In this document: piece by piece, positions 21,974-30,929 of the stretch | How positions within the stretch are numbered: position 1 is the first letter of the stretch | How the letters are laid out: each line of letters opens with the position of its first letter | Position numbers and translations under genes: made by a program | Assembly (NCBI GenBank): GCA_010084195.1 | Contig: RGPS01000002.1 | Location: 40,116 to 104,115 of the forward strand | Reading direction: 5' to 3' | Length of the DNA: 64,000 bases | From: Terriglobia bacterium | GTDB lineage: Bacteria; Acidobacteriota; Terriglobia; Bryobacterales; Bryobacteraceae | The notes under the pieces: model-generated | The model's input: the letters and a program-made list of their open reading frames with translations, nothing else | The model's database searches: none | What the model was told of the DNA's origin: nothing

Positions 21974-22981
21974 ATGCGCGTTCTCGTTATTGGTGGGACG
22001 CTTTTCATAGGCAAACTGCTGGTGAAACGGCTGCTTGGAGAAGGCCACGAGGTGACCCTGCTCCATCGCCGTGCCGAGCAGCCCTTTGGACGTAAAGTTC
22101 GAAGTGTCATGGCAGACCGAAACGATTCGGGCAGCATTCGCGCCGCCCTGTCCGGCCTGCGGTTTGATGCGGTATTTGATATCGCCTATGACTGGGAACG
22201 CGGCACCACGTCGCAGCAGGTAGAGGCTACAGCCAAAGCAATTCCCGGCGACCTGACCCGCTACGTCTTCATGTCCAGCGTAGCGGCTTACGGAGATGGC
22301 CTGAACCATGCCGAGGATGACCCGCTGGCCAGCGACATCAATAAGGACCCCTACGTCCGCAACAAGGCTACCAGCGAACGGGCGCTCTTCCGCATGTACC
22401 ATGAGTCAAAATTTCCGGTTGTCACCATTCGCCCACCCTTCGTGTATGGCCCGGATAATCCGTTCTACCGCGAAGCCTACTTCTGGGACCGACTCCGGGC
22501 AGACCGCCCGATCATCATCCCCGGCGACGGGAACCGCCTGATGCAGTTCGCCTACGTCAACGACCTGGTGGAAGCCTGCTACCGGGCCATGGAGAAACAT
22601 ACGGCACCGGGTCGGGCTTTTAATGTGGCAGACGACAAACCCCTGACGCAGCTGGAAGTGGTAAATGAATTCGCCCGGATTGTTGGCAAGACTCCCGTGC
22701 TGGTGAAGGTCCCGCGCGAACTCATCGCCCGCCAGGGCGGCAATGCGTTTCAGGACCCTCTGTATTTCGGCCAGTACTACGACATGCCGCCGATCACCCA
22801 GACCATAGGCCGGGTACGCAGGGTCCTGGGTATTACGCCAACGCCCTTCACCGCGGGCCTGAAGGAAACGTACAAATGGTACCTGAAACACCATACGCCC
22901 CGTCCGCTGAATATTGCGTTTGAAGACAATCTGATCCGCCTGGCGAAGGAACTGCACCGCCACGCCGGGGCAGGAGCATAA
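21974..22981 (+). CDS. NAD-dependent epimerase/dehydratase (SDR)
   Basis: MRVLVIGGTLFIGKLLVKRLLGEGHEVTLLHR, YVFMSSVAAYG, TIRPPFVYGPDN. Confidence 0.88.
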   Translation: MRVLVIGGTLFIGKLLVKRLLGEGHEVTLLHRRAEQPFGRKVRSVMADRNDSGSIRAALSGLRFDAVFDIAYDWERGTTSQQVEATAKAIPGDLTRYVFMSSVAAYGDGLNHAEDDPLASDINKDPYVRNKATSERALFRMYHESKFPVVTIRPPFVYGPDNPFYREAYFWDRLRADRPIIIPGDGNRLMQFAYVNDLVEACYRAMEKHTAPGRAFNVADDKPLTQLEVVNEFARIVGKTPVLVKVPRELIARQGGNAFQDPLYFGQYYDMPPITQTIGRVRRVLGITPTPFTAGLKETYKWYLKHHTPRPLNIAFEDNLIRLAKELHRHAGAGA

Positions 22982-22991
22982 AGGACATTCG

Positions 22992-24395
22992 ATGCTTCGG
23001 GTTGGGAAATACGCCGCTCTGGCGGGCCTGCTTTGTGTTGCGCCCGCTGCGGCACAAACGGTGGATACAACAGCCTTACAGGGTAATGCGGACAAACTGA
23101 TCCAGGCAGCCCTCCGGGACCAGGCAGGCCTCGACCGCCTCGAATACCTCTGCTACCGCATTGGCAACCGCCTGAGCGGCTCGAAAACCCTGGAGACGGC
23201 AGTTTCCTGGGCCGAAGCGGAGATGCGTCGCATCGGCCTCGACAACGTCCGCCGGGTACCCACGAAGGTCCCGCACTGGGTTCGGGGGAAAGAATCGGCC
23301 AGCCTGGTTCTCCCCGCCGAAAGACCACTTCACATGCTGGGCCTGGGCGGCAGTGTCGCAACACCGAAAGGTGGCATAACGGCTGATGTTGTGGTGGTTT
23401 CGAACTTCGACGAACTGGACAAGATGGGCAAGACAGCCGTGTCCGGCAAGATTGTGGTTTATGATGTCCCGTTCGTTAGTTACGGCCAGACCGTTCCGTA
23501 TCGTGGCAGCGGAGCGTCTCGCGCCGCGAAACTGGGTGCCGTGGCAGCCCTGGTCCGCTCGGTAACGCCCCGCAGCCTCAGAGATCCCCATACGGGGGCC
23601 ATGCGCTACGCAGACGACGCCCCAAAGATCCCGACTGCGGCCATTTCCGTGGAAGATGCCATGTGGCTGCACGGTCTCGCCCGGATGGGTGAAAAGCTCC
23701 GGGTCCATCTGGAAATGGAAGCACACACGGAGCCGGACGCGGACTCTGCGAACGTGATGGGCGAGCTTCGCGGCCGCGAGCTTCCAGACGAAGTAGTTGT
23801 CATCGGCGGACACCTCGATTCCTGGGACGTAGGCCAGGGCGCGCATGATGACGGCAGTGGCGTGATTGCCGCGCTGCAGGCCCTCGCCCTGATGAAGCAA
23901 CTGGGGATCCAGCCACGTCGTACGATTCGCGTGGTGTTTTGGGTGAATGAAGAAAATGGCGGTCGGGGTGGACAAGCTTACCGGCAATGGGTGGGCGAGG
24001 AAATCGGTCACCAATATGCTGCCATTGAAATGGATGGCGGGGCCGAACGCCCGGTTGGCTTTGATCTTGCGAGTGCGCTCTCCCAACGCCGCAGTCCCGC
24101 CTCCGGCGCTCAGCCTCCGCGGATGCCTCCCCTGTTCGAGGCCAGGGTACGGGCCATTGGCCGCATGCTGAAGGGAATCGGGGCCGACCGGGTGGAGCGC
24201 GGCGAGGCAGAAGCAGATATCCAGCCTCTGGTTGCCGCAGGCGTTCCAGGCCTCGGCCTCCGAACCGTCGGGGAACATTACTTCGATTACCACCACACAG
24301 AAGCGGACACGCTCGACAAAATCGTCCCCGATGATTTCCGCAAGTGCCTTGCCGCTATGGCGGTAATGAGTTACGGCCTGGCCGAACTGAATTAA
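22992..24395 (+). CDS. M28-family zinc metallopeptidase
   Basis: VVIGGHLDSWDVGQGAHDDGSGV, VFWVNEENGGRGG, EHYFDYHHTEADTLDKI. Confidence 0.9.
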   Translation: MLRVGKYAALAGLLCVAPAAAQTVDTTALQGNADKLIQAALRDQAGLDRLEYLCYRIGNRLSGSKTLETAVSWAEAEMRRIGLDNVRRVPTKVPHWVRGKESASLVLPAERPLHMLGLGGSVATPKGGITADVVVVSNFDELDKMGKTAVSGKIVVYDVPFVSYGQTVPYRGSGASRAAKLGAVAALVRSVTPRSLRDPHTGAMRYADDAPKIPTAAISVEDAMWLHGLARMGEKLRVHLEMEAHTEPDADSANVMGELRGRELPDEVVVIGGHLDSWDVGQGAHDDGSGVIAALQALALMKQLGIQPRRTIRVVFWVNEENGGRGGQAYRQWVGEEIGHQYAAIEMDGGAERPVGFDLASALSQRRSPASGAQPPRMPPLFEARVRAIGRMLKGIGADRVERGEAEADIQPLVAAGVPGLGLRTVGEHYFDYHHTEADTLDKIVPDDFRKCLAAMAVMSYGLAELN

Positions 24396-25249
24396 CCCGC
24401 CGTTAGTTCCGCGTAAACTTTGGCCCGGAGATTCGCCACACCTGCTGTGTAGCGATCATCGGCGACTGCAAAGGCAACCGCATCCTCCAGCCAGTCGTGC
24501 CAAAGGCCGTCGGGATCGTGCGAGGCCACGGTAATCGTGTAGTCACCAGGGCAGAGTTCGCAAACGAACCGGTACGAGACACTCAAAACGGAGCCCCCGC
24601 TTACTGGCCCCGGATGTAATTGTTCAAGCTCCGTATTGGTGCCGTAAACGTTCAGCCCGGAGCGGGTGCGGATCAGGATCCCGACCACAGGGTTCTCCAC
24701 CGCGGCAAGATACCGGAAGGTCACCCGGACCGACACAGCCTCACCACTTCGCCAGACCGTGGACGCCGCACCAGTACTCCCCGCCAACTCAATGGATACG
24801 AGTTCTGCCCGACCATCCCCCTGACGCCTGACCGGGGCAACCTCGGGGACGCCCGCTTCACCCGACTGCCGAAGCTCCCGTGCCGCATGGTGGCGGTAAG
24901 CGGGAAGAATCTCGGCAGGATGTCCCTGACCAACCAGCTTTCCGTCGCGCAGCCACCAGATCTCATCCGCACATTGCGCCAGAAGCCCTTCGTCATGGCT
25001 GAGAAGTATCACGCTGGAACCGGCCCTGCGGAGAGACTCCACCTGAGAGATGCCGCGAGCAACCGCAACTCTGGACATGGTGGAGAAGTAGTGGTTCAGC
25101 AAAAAGTCCCCGGTTACGGCGGGCAGAGGCTGATCGGAGGTCAGCACCGCGCAGCGAACCAGCTCCGCGAGGCCTGGAAGACCCTCTTCGATCACCCCAA
25201 TCACACTCCCCGGGGGGGCTGTCAGGTTTAGTTCCGGAATTACAATCAT
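24392..25249 (-). CDS. Wzt-like protein: degenerate ABC NBD lacking Walker A and signature, plus Wzt C-terminal carbohydrate-binding-like domain
   Basis: Retains SSVILLSHDEGLLAQCADEIWWLRDGKLVGQGHPAEILPAYR (H-loop/D-loop side). The P-loop position reads GVIEEGLPGLAELV. C-terminal domain has GGSVLSVSYRFVCELCPGDYTITVAS. Confidence 0.72.
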   Translation of the reverse strand: MIVIPELNLTAPPGSVIGVIEEGLPGLAELVRCAVLTSDQPLPAVTGDFLLNHYFSTMSRVAVARGISQVESLRRAGSSVILLSHDEGLLAQCADEIWWLRDGKLVGQGHPAEILPAYRHHAARELRQSGEAGVPEVAPVRRQGDGRAELVSIELAGSTGAASTVWRSGEAVSVRVTFRYLAAVENPVVGILIRTRSGLNVYGTNTELEQLHPGPVSGGSVLSVSYRFVCELCPGDYTITVASHDPDGLWHDWLEDAVAFAVADDRYTAGVANLRAKVYAELTAG

Positions 25250-25806
25250 TCGGTCCGAGGCTCCGCCAGTTCAAAGGACGCCAAATCGTCCCACCGGCCA
25301 ATTGCGACATTTTGGACGAACGAAAGCAGCCGCACGCTGAAGGCTCGGGAGCCAGTCCAGGTTGCCCAGATCCTGCGCGCTGTTTCCGCCAGATGCTGCA
25401 CGGTCTCAGCGTCAAAATCCTGCGCCAGCGTGACGTGAGGATGGAATGGATACGGGCAGATATGTTGCAGCAACCCGGAATTCATGCCGCCATGTAACGC
25501 ACGGACCTGCGATCCCCCCCTCTGAAGCCCCAGATAAATGACATTAGAGACAGGAAACACTTCAATCTCACCCAGCACCACGTCGAATGTCTGCAGAGCC
25601 GAACTCATGCTTCGCAGATCCCGGACCGCATCCTCGACAACACCTGAAAAAGGTCGGGGAGGCAAAACGGTCAGGTGAGCGTGTGGGTTGCAACCAGGAG
25701 TCAACTGGAGGCGGAGATCATCGAGAAATGATGCAAGGGGTTCGGGAATGTAACTGACAAGCGCGTACTGGTTGAGAGTGCGCCCGGTCCCCTGGTGACA
25801 GTCCAT
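25246..25806 (-). CDS. 2H phosphoesterase / 2'-5' RNA ligase family protein
   Basis: CNPHAHLTVLPPRPF and CPYPFHPHVTLAQDF (two HxT-type motifs). Confidence 0.8.
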   Translation of the reverse strand: MDCHQGTGRTLNQYALVSYIPEPLASFLDDLRLQLTPGCNPHAHLTVLPPRPFSGVVEDAVRDLRSMSSALQTFDVVLGEIEVFPVSNVIYLGLQRGGSQVRALHGGMNSGLLQHICPYPFHPHVTLAQDFDAETVQHLAETARRIWATWTGSRAFSVRLLSFVQNVAIGRWDDLASFELAEPRTE

Positions 25807-25833
25807 CGCTGTCTTTAATTGTAAACTGCATCA

Positions 25834-26682
25834 CTACGGCAGGGCAGAAACGCCAGGCCCTGAGGCCCCGCCGGTCGGCGCGGGGGCAGGCGGACGCGCG
25901 GAATTCCGAAGATTGACGGTGCGGTTCAGGATGTCGAACCAGAAGGGGGCCCCCAGCGAAACGGCTACGGTAGTCAGTGCCCAACCCACCACGCGGCTGG
26001 CCCAGCCAAGCGGCCCTACATGAAACGACTCCGGACTCCAGCCAAGCACCGGCCCAAGGTCAAGCAGCGTCCCGGGTCGCATGGCACGAAGGTTCGGCTC
26101 ATTCCAGAAACGCTGCAGAAGGTGAAGGGTGTCGGCGTTGGTTGCAATTGTCACCAGCGAAGCCAGTACCAGATTCCACACCTGCGCCCGGCGTCGATAC
26201 CACCCGGACGCCCGCTCCATGGTGTCGTTGAACCAGTTTTCGATGTTGGCCTGCGCCCGCGCCAGATCCCCCTCCGTGTTCTGTATCAGAGCCAGCAGCA
26301 CCCGTCGCACGGGCCCGCCCGGCAGCCTGGCAATTCCGGCTTCCAGATCGTGAAATCCGACCGAACCCTCAACATGCGACGTCGCCAGATCAATCAGCGC
26401 CGCTGAAAAGGCCCGCGACGGCAGATACGAGAAGTGTTCGCCGGTTCGCTTTTGACCGCTGACAACCGGATGGTGGTAGAAGGCACTGAGCAACTCCGTA
26501 CCCTCCTCAAGCACCTGGCCGCGAAAAATCGAAGCCATCGCCCTTTTGAAATTTTCAGCCCGCGCATCCAGAGCGTGGGCGATCCACTCATTTACTGCAC
26601 TGCAAAAGAGCGCGAGGATCAGATACACCGATGCCGCGCCCACCATCGCTTCCAGAACCGTGGAACCGAATAATCCAACCAT
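25834..26682 (-). CDS. Conserved membrane protein of unknown function
   Basis: LEAMVGAASVYLILALFCSAVNEWIA N-terminal TM, internal TMs, single long ORF. Confidence 0.65.
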   Translation of the reverse strand: MVGLFGSTVLEAMVGAASVYLILALFCSAVNEWIAHALDARAENFKRAMASIFRGQVLEEGTELLSAFYHHPVVSGQKRTGEHFSYLPSRAFSAALIDLATSHVEGSVGFHDLEAGIARLPGGPVRRVLLALIQNTEGDLARAQANIENWFNDTMERASGWYRRRAQVWNLVLASLVTIATNADTLHLLQRFWNEPNLRAMRPGTLLDLGPVLGWSPESFHVGPLGWASRVVGWALTTVAVSLGAPFWFDILNRTVNLRNSARPPAPAPTGGASGPGVSALP

Positions 26683-26855
26683 GAAAGTTCTCCTGCCCCA
26701 GACGTATCACGCAACGCCCAAAATACAGCCCGGAAACGCCGCAACCCAAGCCACGTAACCCGATGATTTATAATCCAGATAGCGAAATTTTCAGCGCGCG
26801 TGACTGGCCCTGCCGGCTCCTTGTGCTAATCTGTAAGTTTCCCGGAAACATCGCC

Positions 26856-27050
26856 ATGCCAAAACTAAAGACCCATAAAGGTGCGTCCAAACGGTTCAAA
26901 AAAACCGGGACGGGAAAGGTTGTGCGCCAGCATGCATTTGCTCGTCACATCCTTACCTCCAAGTCGCGCAAACGCAAGAATAAGCTGCACACCTCAGTCG
27001 TCGCCGATCCTTCTGATCAACGGAAGCTGAAGCGCATGATTCCCTACTAG
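26856..27050 (+). CDS. rpmI: 50S ribosomal protein L35
   Basis: [41 protein letters not shown]. Confidence 0.97.
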   Translation: MPKLKTHKGASKRFKKTGTGKVVRQHAFARHILTSKSRKRKNKLHTSVVADPSDQRKLKRMIPY

Positions 27051-27200
27051 AGCTCAGGCTTTAGCAGGGAGTGCAGTTCAGGTGAGTGAACGGTGCCACC
27101 GCACGTGCCCGCTTCGCCGCCGAGGGTTCTGAACCTCTTCAAAGGCCAGACCCATAGATGATGTTCACTATCGAACGTCAATTTCATACAGGAGACAAAC

Positions 27201-27566
27201 GTGCCTAGAGTAAAAAGAGGAACAAAGCGCCGCGCGAATCGAAAGAAAACTCTCGAACTCGCCTCCGGCTTTTTTTTAACCAAGAGCAAGCTCTACCGCT
27301 CCGCACAGGAAGCCGTTGAGCGAGCACTGAAGTTCGCCTACACCGGACGCAAACAGAAGAAGCGCACCTACCGCTCCCTTTGGATCGTCCGCATCGGCGC
27401 AGCTTCGCGTGCGGCTGGCCTGTCTTACAGCCAGTTCATGCATGGCCTGAAGGTTGCTGGGATTACCCTCGACCGCAAGGTTTTGGCCGCCACCGCGACA
27501 GCAGATGCCGCCCAGTTCGAACAGTTGGCCGGACTTGCCAAGGCAGCTCTCGCCGGCGCTAACTAA
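27201..27566 (+). CDS. rplT: 50S ribosomal protein L20
   Basis: [55 protein letters not shown]. Confidence 0.98.
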   Translation: MPRVKRGTKRRANRKKTLELASGFFLTKSKLYRSAQEAVERALKFAYTGRKQKKRTYRSLWIVRIGAASRAAGLSYSQFMHGLKVAGITLDRKVLAATATADAAQFEQLAGLAKAALAGAN

Positions 27567-27572
27567 ACGCTT

Positions 27573-27899
27573 ATGTTTCCAGAAGAAACCCCAGAACAAA
27601 GCACAGAGCCGCAGGAAGAACAACCCGGAGTTGATTCCACTGCTGTAGCCGAATTGGCGGAACCGGATACCCTCACCCAAATTGAGGAGCGCATTCTTCG
27701 GGCTGTCGAATTGGTTACCTCACTGCGACAGGAACGGGATGCTGCGGTTCGCGAACTCAATGAACTTCGCGAAGAGCAGCGGAACTCTGAAGCTGCGGGC
27801 CGTTCAATGGGCGAAGAGATTGTCTCGCTCAAAGCGGAACGCAAGCAGGTCCGAGGCCGTCTCGAACGGTTGCTGGGCCACATAGATCAGTTGAACTAG
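27573..27899 (+). CDS. Coiled-coil protein of unknown function (ZapB-like by position and coiled coil only)
   Basis: Heptad-rich C-terminal half, located between rplT and zapA. Confidence 0.6.
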   Translation: MFPEETPEQSTEPQEEQPGVDSTAVAELAEPDTLTQIEERILRAVELVTSLRQERDAAVRELNELREEQRNSEAAGRSMGEEIVSLKAERKQVRGRLERLLGHIDQLN

Positions 27900-27914
27900 T
27901 TCGTTTTTCAATTT

Positions 27915-27966
27915 CCGCCGCCCGGCTTCATCGTAGAATGAGGACAGCCGTGCGGCGGTTTTTTTT
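27915..27966 (+). terminator. Intrinsic terminator-like hairpin upstream of zapA
   Basis: CCGCCGC (27915-27921) pairs with GCGGCGG (27952-27958), inner CGGC/GCCG pairs, followed by T8 (27959-27966). Confidence 0.75.
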
Positions 27967-27990
27967 GTACGGCAATATGAAGACTTCCCC

Positions 27991-28266
27991 ATGGCCAAAC
28001 AGCCTGTCCGCGTCCATATCTTCAATCAGGCATACACGCTTCTTACCGATGGCGAAGCCGCCGAAGTGCATCGCGCCGCAGAAGAGATCGATCAACTCAT
28101 GACGTCGCTCGCCGGTCGCGGCAACGCCCCGGACCCAACGCGCATCGCAGTGCTCGCCTGTCTGCATTTGGCGGACCGCCTGCACTCGGCGGAACGAAAG
28201 CTGGAAGGCTTTGAAGATCGCTCCGCCAGGCTGGCCGGGTTGTTGCGCCAGACAATCACCGATTAG
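27991..28266 (+). CDS. zapA: Cell division protein ZapA
   Basis: KQPVRVHIFNQAYTLLTDGEAAEVHRAAEEIDQLMTSLA. Confidence 0.88.
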   Translation: MAKQPVRVHIFNQAYTLLTDGEAAEVHRAAEEIDQLMTSLAGRGNAPDPTRIAVLACLHLADRLHSAERKLEGFEDRSARLAGLLRQTITD

Positions 28267-28332
28267 CCTGCCCGACCTACCTGAGTGCTATGCTCAGGCT
28301 AGCTCCGGGCACGTGATCCCGGCCTGACTTTC

Positions 28333-29091
28333 ATGCGATACGACACTCGGTACCAAAGCCGTTCGTCCTTTGGACTCCCCGGGTTTCCAACAGGCGTGAA
28401 GTTCCTCATCATCGCCAATGTGGCGATTTATCTCCTCGATTTTTTCCTCTCCCTCATCGTCAAAGAACCTGTTTTTCAGTTTTTGTACCTCCACCCGCGA
28501 GAAGTGGTGACTCATTTTGCCGTCTGGCAACTCGTGACCTACATGTTCCTGCACAGCCTCGGCAGCCCCATGCATATCGTGTTCAACATGCTGGCGCTGT
28601 GGATGTTTGGAGCCCCGGTTGAACAAACCTGGGGCAGCGCACGCTTCATACGCTTCTACCTCATTTGCGGCGCGGGTGGCGGCATCACCCAGGTGGTGGC
28701 GAACATGCTGTTCGGCAACCCTGGTCAATTGGTGCTGGGCGCTTCAGGGGCCGTTTATGGTCTGCTGCTCGCCTTCGGCATGCTGTTCCCCAACCAGGAA
28801 GTCCTGTTCTCGATGATCTTCCCGATCAAGGCCAAGTACCTGGTGCTGATCTTTGGGGCGATTGCCTTCCTCGGCTCATTCCAGGGGGATTCCGCCATCA
28901 GCAACCTCGCTCATCTGGGAGGCATGATTTTCGGCTTCCTGTACATCCGAACGGTATTTGCAGCGCGAAGATCCCGTTCCGCCTCAGCGCCTTTCCAACT
29001 GTCCGCATGGTGGCGAAACTACAAGCTGCAGCGAAACAGGAAGAAGTTTGAGGTCTACATGCGGAAGCGCGGGTCAGGCCCCCCGAATTGA
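28333..29091 (+). CDS. Rhomboid family intramembrane serine protease
   Basis: HIVFNMLALWMFG, LVLGASGAVYGLL (catalytic Ser), NLAHLGGMIFGFLY (catalytic His). Confidence 0.93.
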   Translation: MRYDTRYQSRSSFGLPGFPTGVKFLIIANVAIYLLDFFLSLIVKEPVFQFLYLHPREVVTHFAVWQLVTYMFLHSLGSPMHIVFNMLALWMFGAPVEQTWGSARFIRFYLICGAGGGITQVVANMLFGNPGQLVLGASGAVYGLLLAFGMLFPNQEVLFSMIFPIKAKYLVLIFGAIAFLGSFQGDSAISNLAHLGGMIFGFLYIRTVFAARRSRSASAPFQLSAWWRNYKLQRNRKKFEVYMRKRGSGPPN

Positions 29092-29177
29092 CGAAACCAC
29101 GCCACGAAACGCAGACGGGCTGCGATACGTCTGGGCTGTTTGGCCCGATTCAGACAAATCGCGCTCCCGGAAAGCGT

Positions 29178-30356
29178 ATGATCAAAGGCGGAATGATGAA
29201 GAAGACTCTCCTCGCGTGCGCTGCTGCTTTCGGTCTTGTAGCCGGTTTATCCGGCCCCGACCTTCTGGCACAGGAAGGCCCGATCCAGCCCGGCAGTTCC
29301 ACGGTCGCCCGCCCCCGTAAGAAAGCGGACTCCCCCACACAGCCCGTCGAGACCCGGCCGGTTGAAGTCCAGGCTCCGGTCGAGCAGCCCAAAATCCCGT
29401 CCCGTCTCAACAAGAAGAAAGAAGACACAGTTCCGGCCGATGTCACGTTCAAGGCAGAGTCCGAAGTGGTCACCGTGGATGTCTCCGTCCTGGACAATCA
29501 GGGCAATCCTATTCCCAACATCCCCAAAGGGAATTTCCGCATCCTCGAAGACAACGTTCCGCAGACCTTAACGCAGTTCTCCATGACAGAAGCGCCCATG
29601 ACGGTGGCGCTCATCGTTGAATTCAGCAACCGATATCAGTCTTACTGGAGCTACGGTTGGTACGAGACGCTGCAGGCCGCCTATGGTTTCACGCAAACCC
29701 TGCGCCCGGATGACTACATGGCGGTGATCGCCTACGATCTGCGCACCGAGATTCTTGCCGACTTTACCAATGACCGCAACAAGATCGGAGAAGCCTTGCA
29801 GCGCCTCCGGATTCCGGGCTTCTCGGAGAGCAACATGTTCGATGCCATGACCGACACGGCGGACCGCATGTCAAAGATCGAAGGGCGTCGCGCCATTGTC
29901 ATCATCACGTCCGGAATCGACACCTTCAGCAAGCTGACATACGACAAGACGCGGAAACTGCTCCAGGAGTCGGGTGTCCCGGTCTACTCGGTGGGCATCC
30001 TGCAGCTGGTTCGGACCATGGCCGAATCCCGGGGTGCCAGCATGATTGACTTTCTGCAGGGCGACAACATGCTGCGAACGTTCGCCAAAGAGACTGGCGG
30101 GCAGGCCTTCTTCCCCCGTTTCATGGGTGAGATGCCGGGAGCCTTTGCCCAGATCAACAACGCTCTGCGCAACCAGTATTCAATGGGCTACTCCCCTACC
30201 AATCAGGCGCGCGATGGTAAGTTCCGAAAGATCGCTGTTCAGCTGGTAAATCCGGCTACCAACGAACCCCTCCGGGTCACGGACCAGAAGGGCAAACCGA
30301 TCAAGTACACCATCGTTGCCAAGGCTGGCTACAAGGCACCGCTGCCGATCCAGTAG
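29178..30356 (+). CDS. Secreted VWA-domain protein (acidobacterial VWFA-related type)
   Basis: Signal peptide MMKKTLLACAAAFGLVAGLSG; VSVLDNQGNPIPNIPKGNFRILEDNVPQTLTQF; VIITSGIDTFSK. Start trimmed. Confidence 0.85.
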   Translation: MIKGGMMKKTLLACAAAFGLVAGLSGPDLLAQEGPIQPGSSTVARPRKKADSPTQPVETRPVEVQAPVEQPKIPSRLNKKKEDTVPADVTFKAESEVVTVDVSVLDNQGNPIPNIPKGNFRILEDNVPQTLTQFSMTEAPMTVALIVEFSNRYQSYWSYGWYETLQAAYGFTQTLRPDDYMAVIAYDLRTEILADFTNDRNKIGEALQRLRIPGFSESNMFDAMTDTADRMSKIEGRRAIVIITSGIDTFSKLTYDKTRKLLQESGVPVYSVGILQLVRTMAESRGASMIDFLQGDNMLRTFAKETGGQAFFPRFMGEMPGAFAQINNALRNQYSMGYSPTNQARDGKFRKIAVQLVNPATNEPLRVTDQKGKPIKYTIVAKAGYKAPLPIQ

Positions 30357-30440
30357 CGCCCGCTTCAGCAGCTCGATAGTCCTCAGCTCCATCGAAGTCA
30401 AGAACTCAATTTTCTGTTGTTTCAAGCGGATACAGATGCG

Positions 30441-30470
30441 TTGACAACGACGTTGCAGGTCTGATAGATT
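30441..30470 (+). promoter_or_regulatory. Sigma70-like promoter upstream of the response-regulator gene
   Basis: TTGACA (30441-30446), 18-bp spacer, TAGATT (30465-30470), ATG at 30486. Confidence 0.45.
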
Positions 30471-30485
30471 TTGACCAACCCTCAG

Positions 30486-30929
30486 ATGAAAAACTCCCCT
30501 GTGCTTCCCGTACGTATCCTGCTCTCCGACGACAACCAACACGGCCTTTTGGCCCGTAAGATGATACTCCAGGACCAGGGCCACGAAGTAGAAACGGCGC
30601 GCGGCGGTGAAAACGGCTGGCAGATCTTCGAACAGGGTTCGTTCGACATTGTCGTCACCGATTACCGCATGAAGCACATGGATGGGCTGGAGTTTATTCG
30701 GATGATTCGGGAGTCGGGTTCCATGGCGAGGGTAATCATGCTGTCCGGTTTTGCCAGCGCGCTCGGCATGACGCCACAGAGCACCGGGGCAGACGAAGTT
30801 ATCGCCAAGAGCAACAAGGAAGTGCCGGAACTGCTGCGGGCCGTCAGGAAGCTGTCACATCTGCCGGCAAAGCGTGGCCCAGGCTCAGCCGCCTCCACGG
30901 CCGTCCGTAAGAGTCGCAAAGCGGGCTAA
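30486..30929 (+). CDS. Single-domain response regulator
   Basis: RILLSDDNQHGLLARKMI, FDIVVTDYRMKHMDGLEFI, VIMLSGFA. Confidence 0.9.
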   Translation: MKNSPVLPVRILLSDDNQHGLLARKMILQDQGHEVETARGGENGWQIFEQGSFDIVVTDYRMKHMDGLEFIRMIRESGSMARVIMLSGFASALGMTPQSTGADEVIAKSNKEVPELLRAVRKLSHLPAKRGPGSAASTAVRKSRKAG

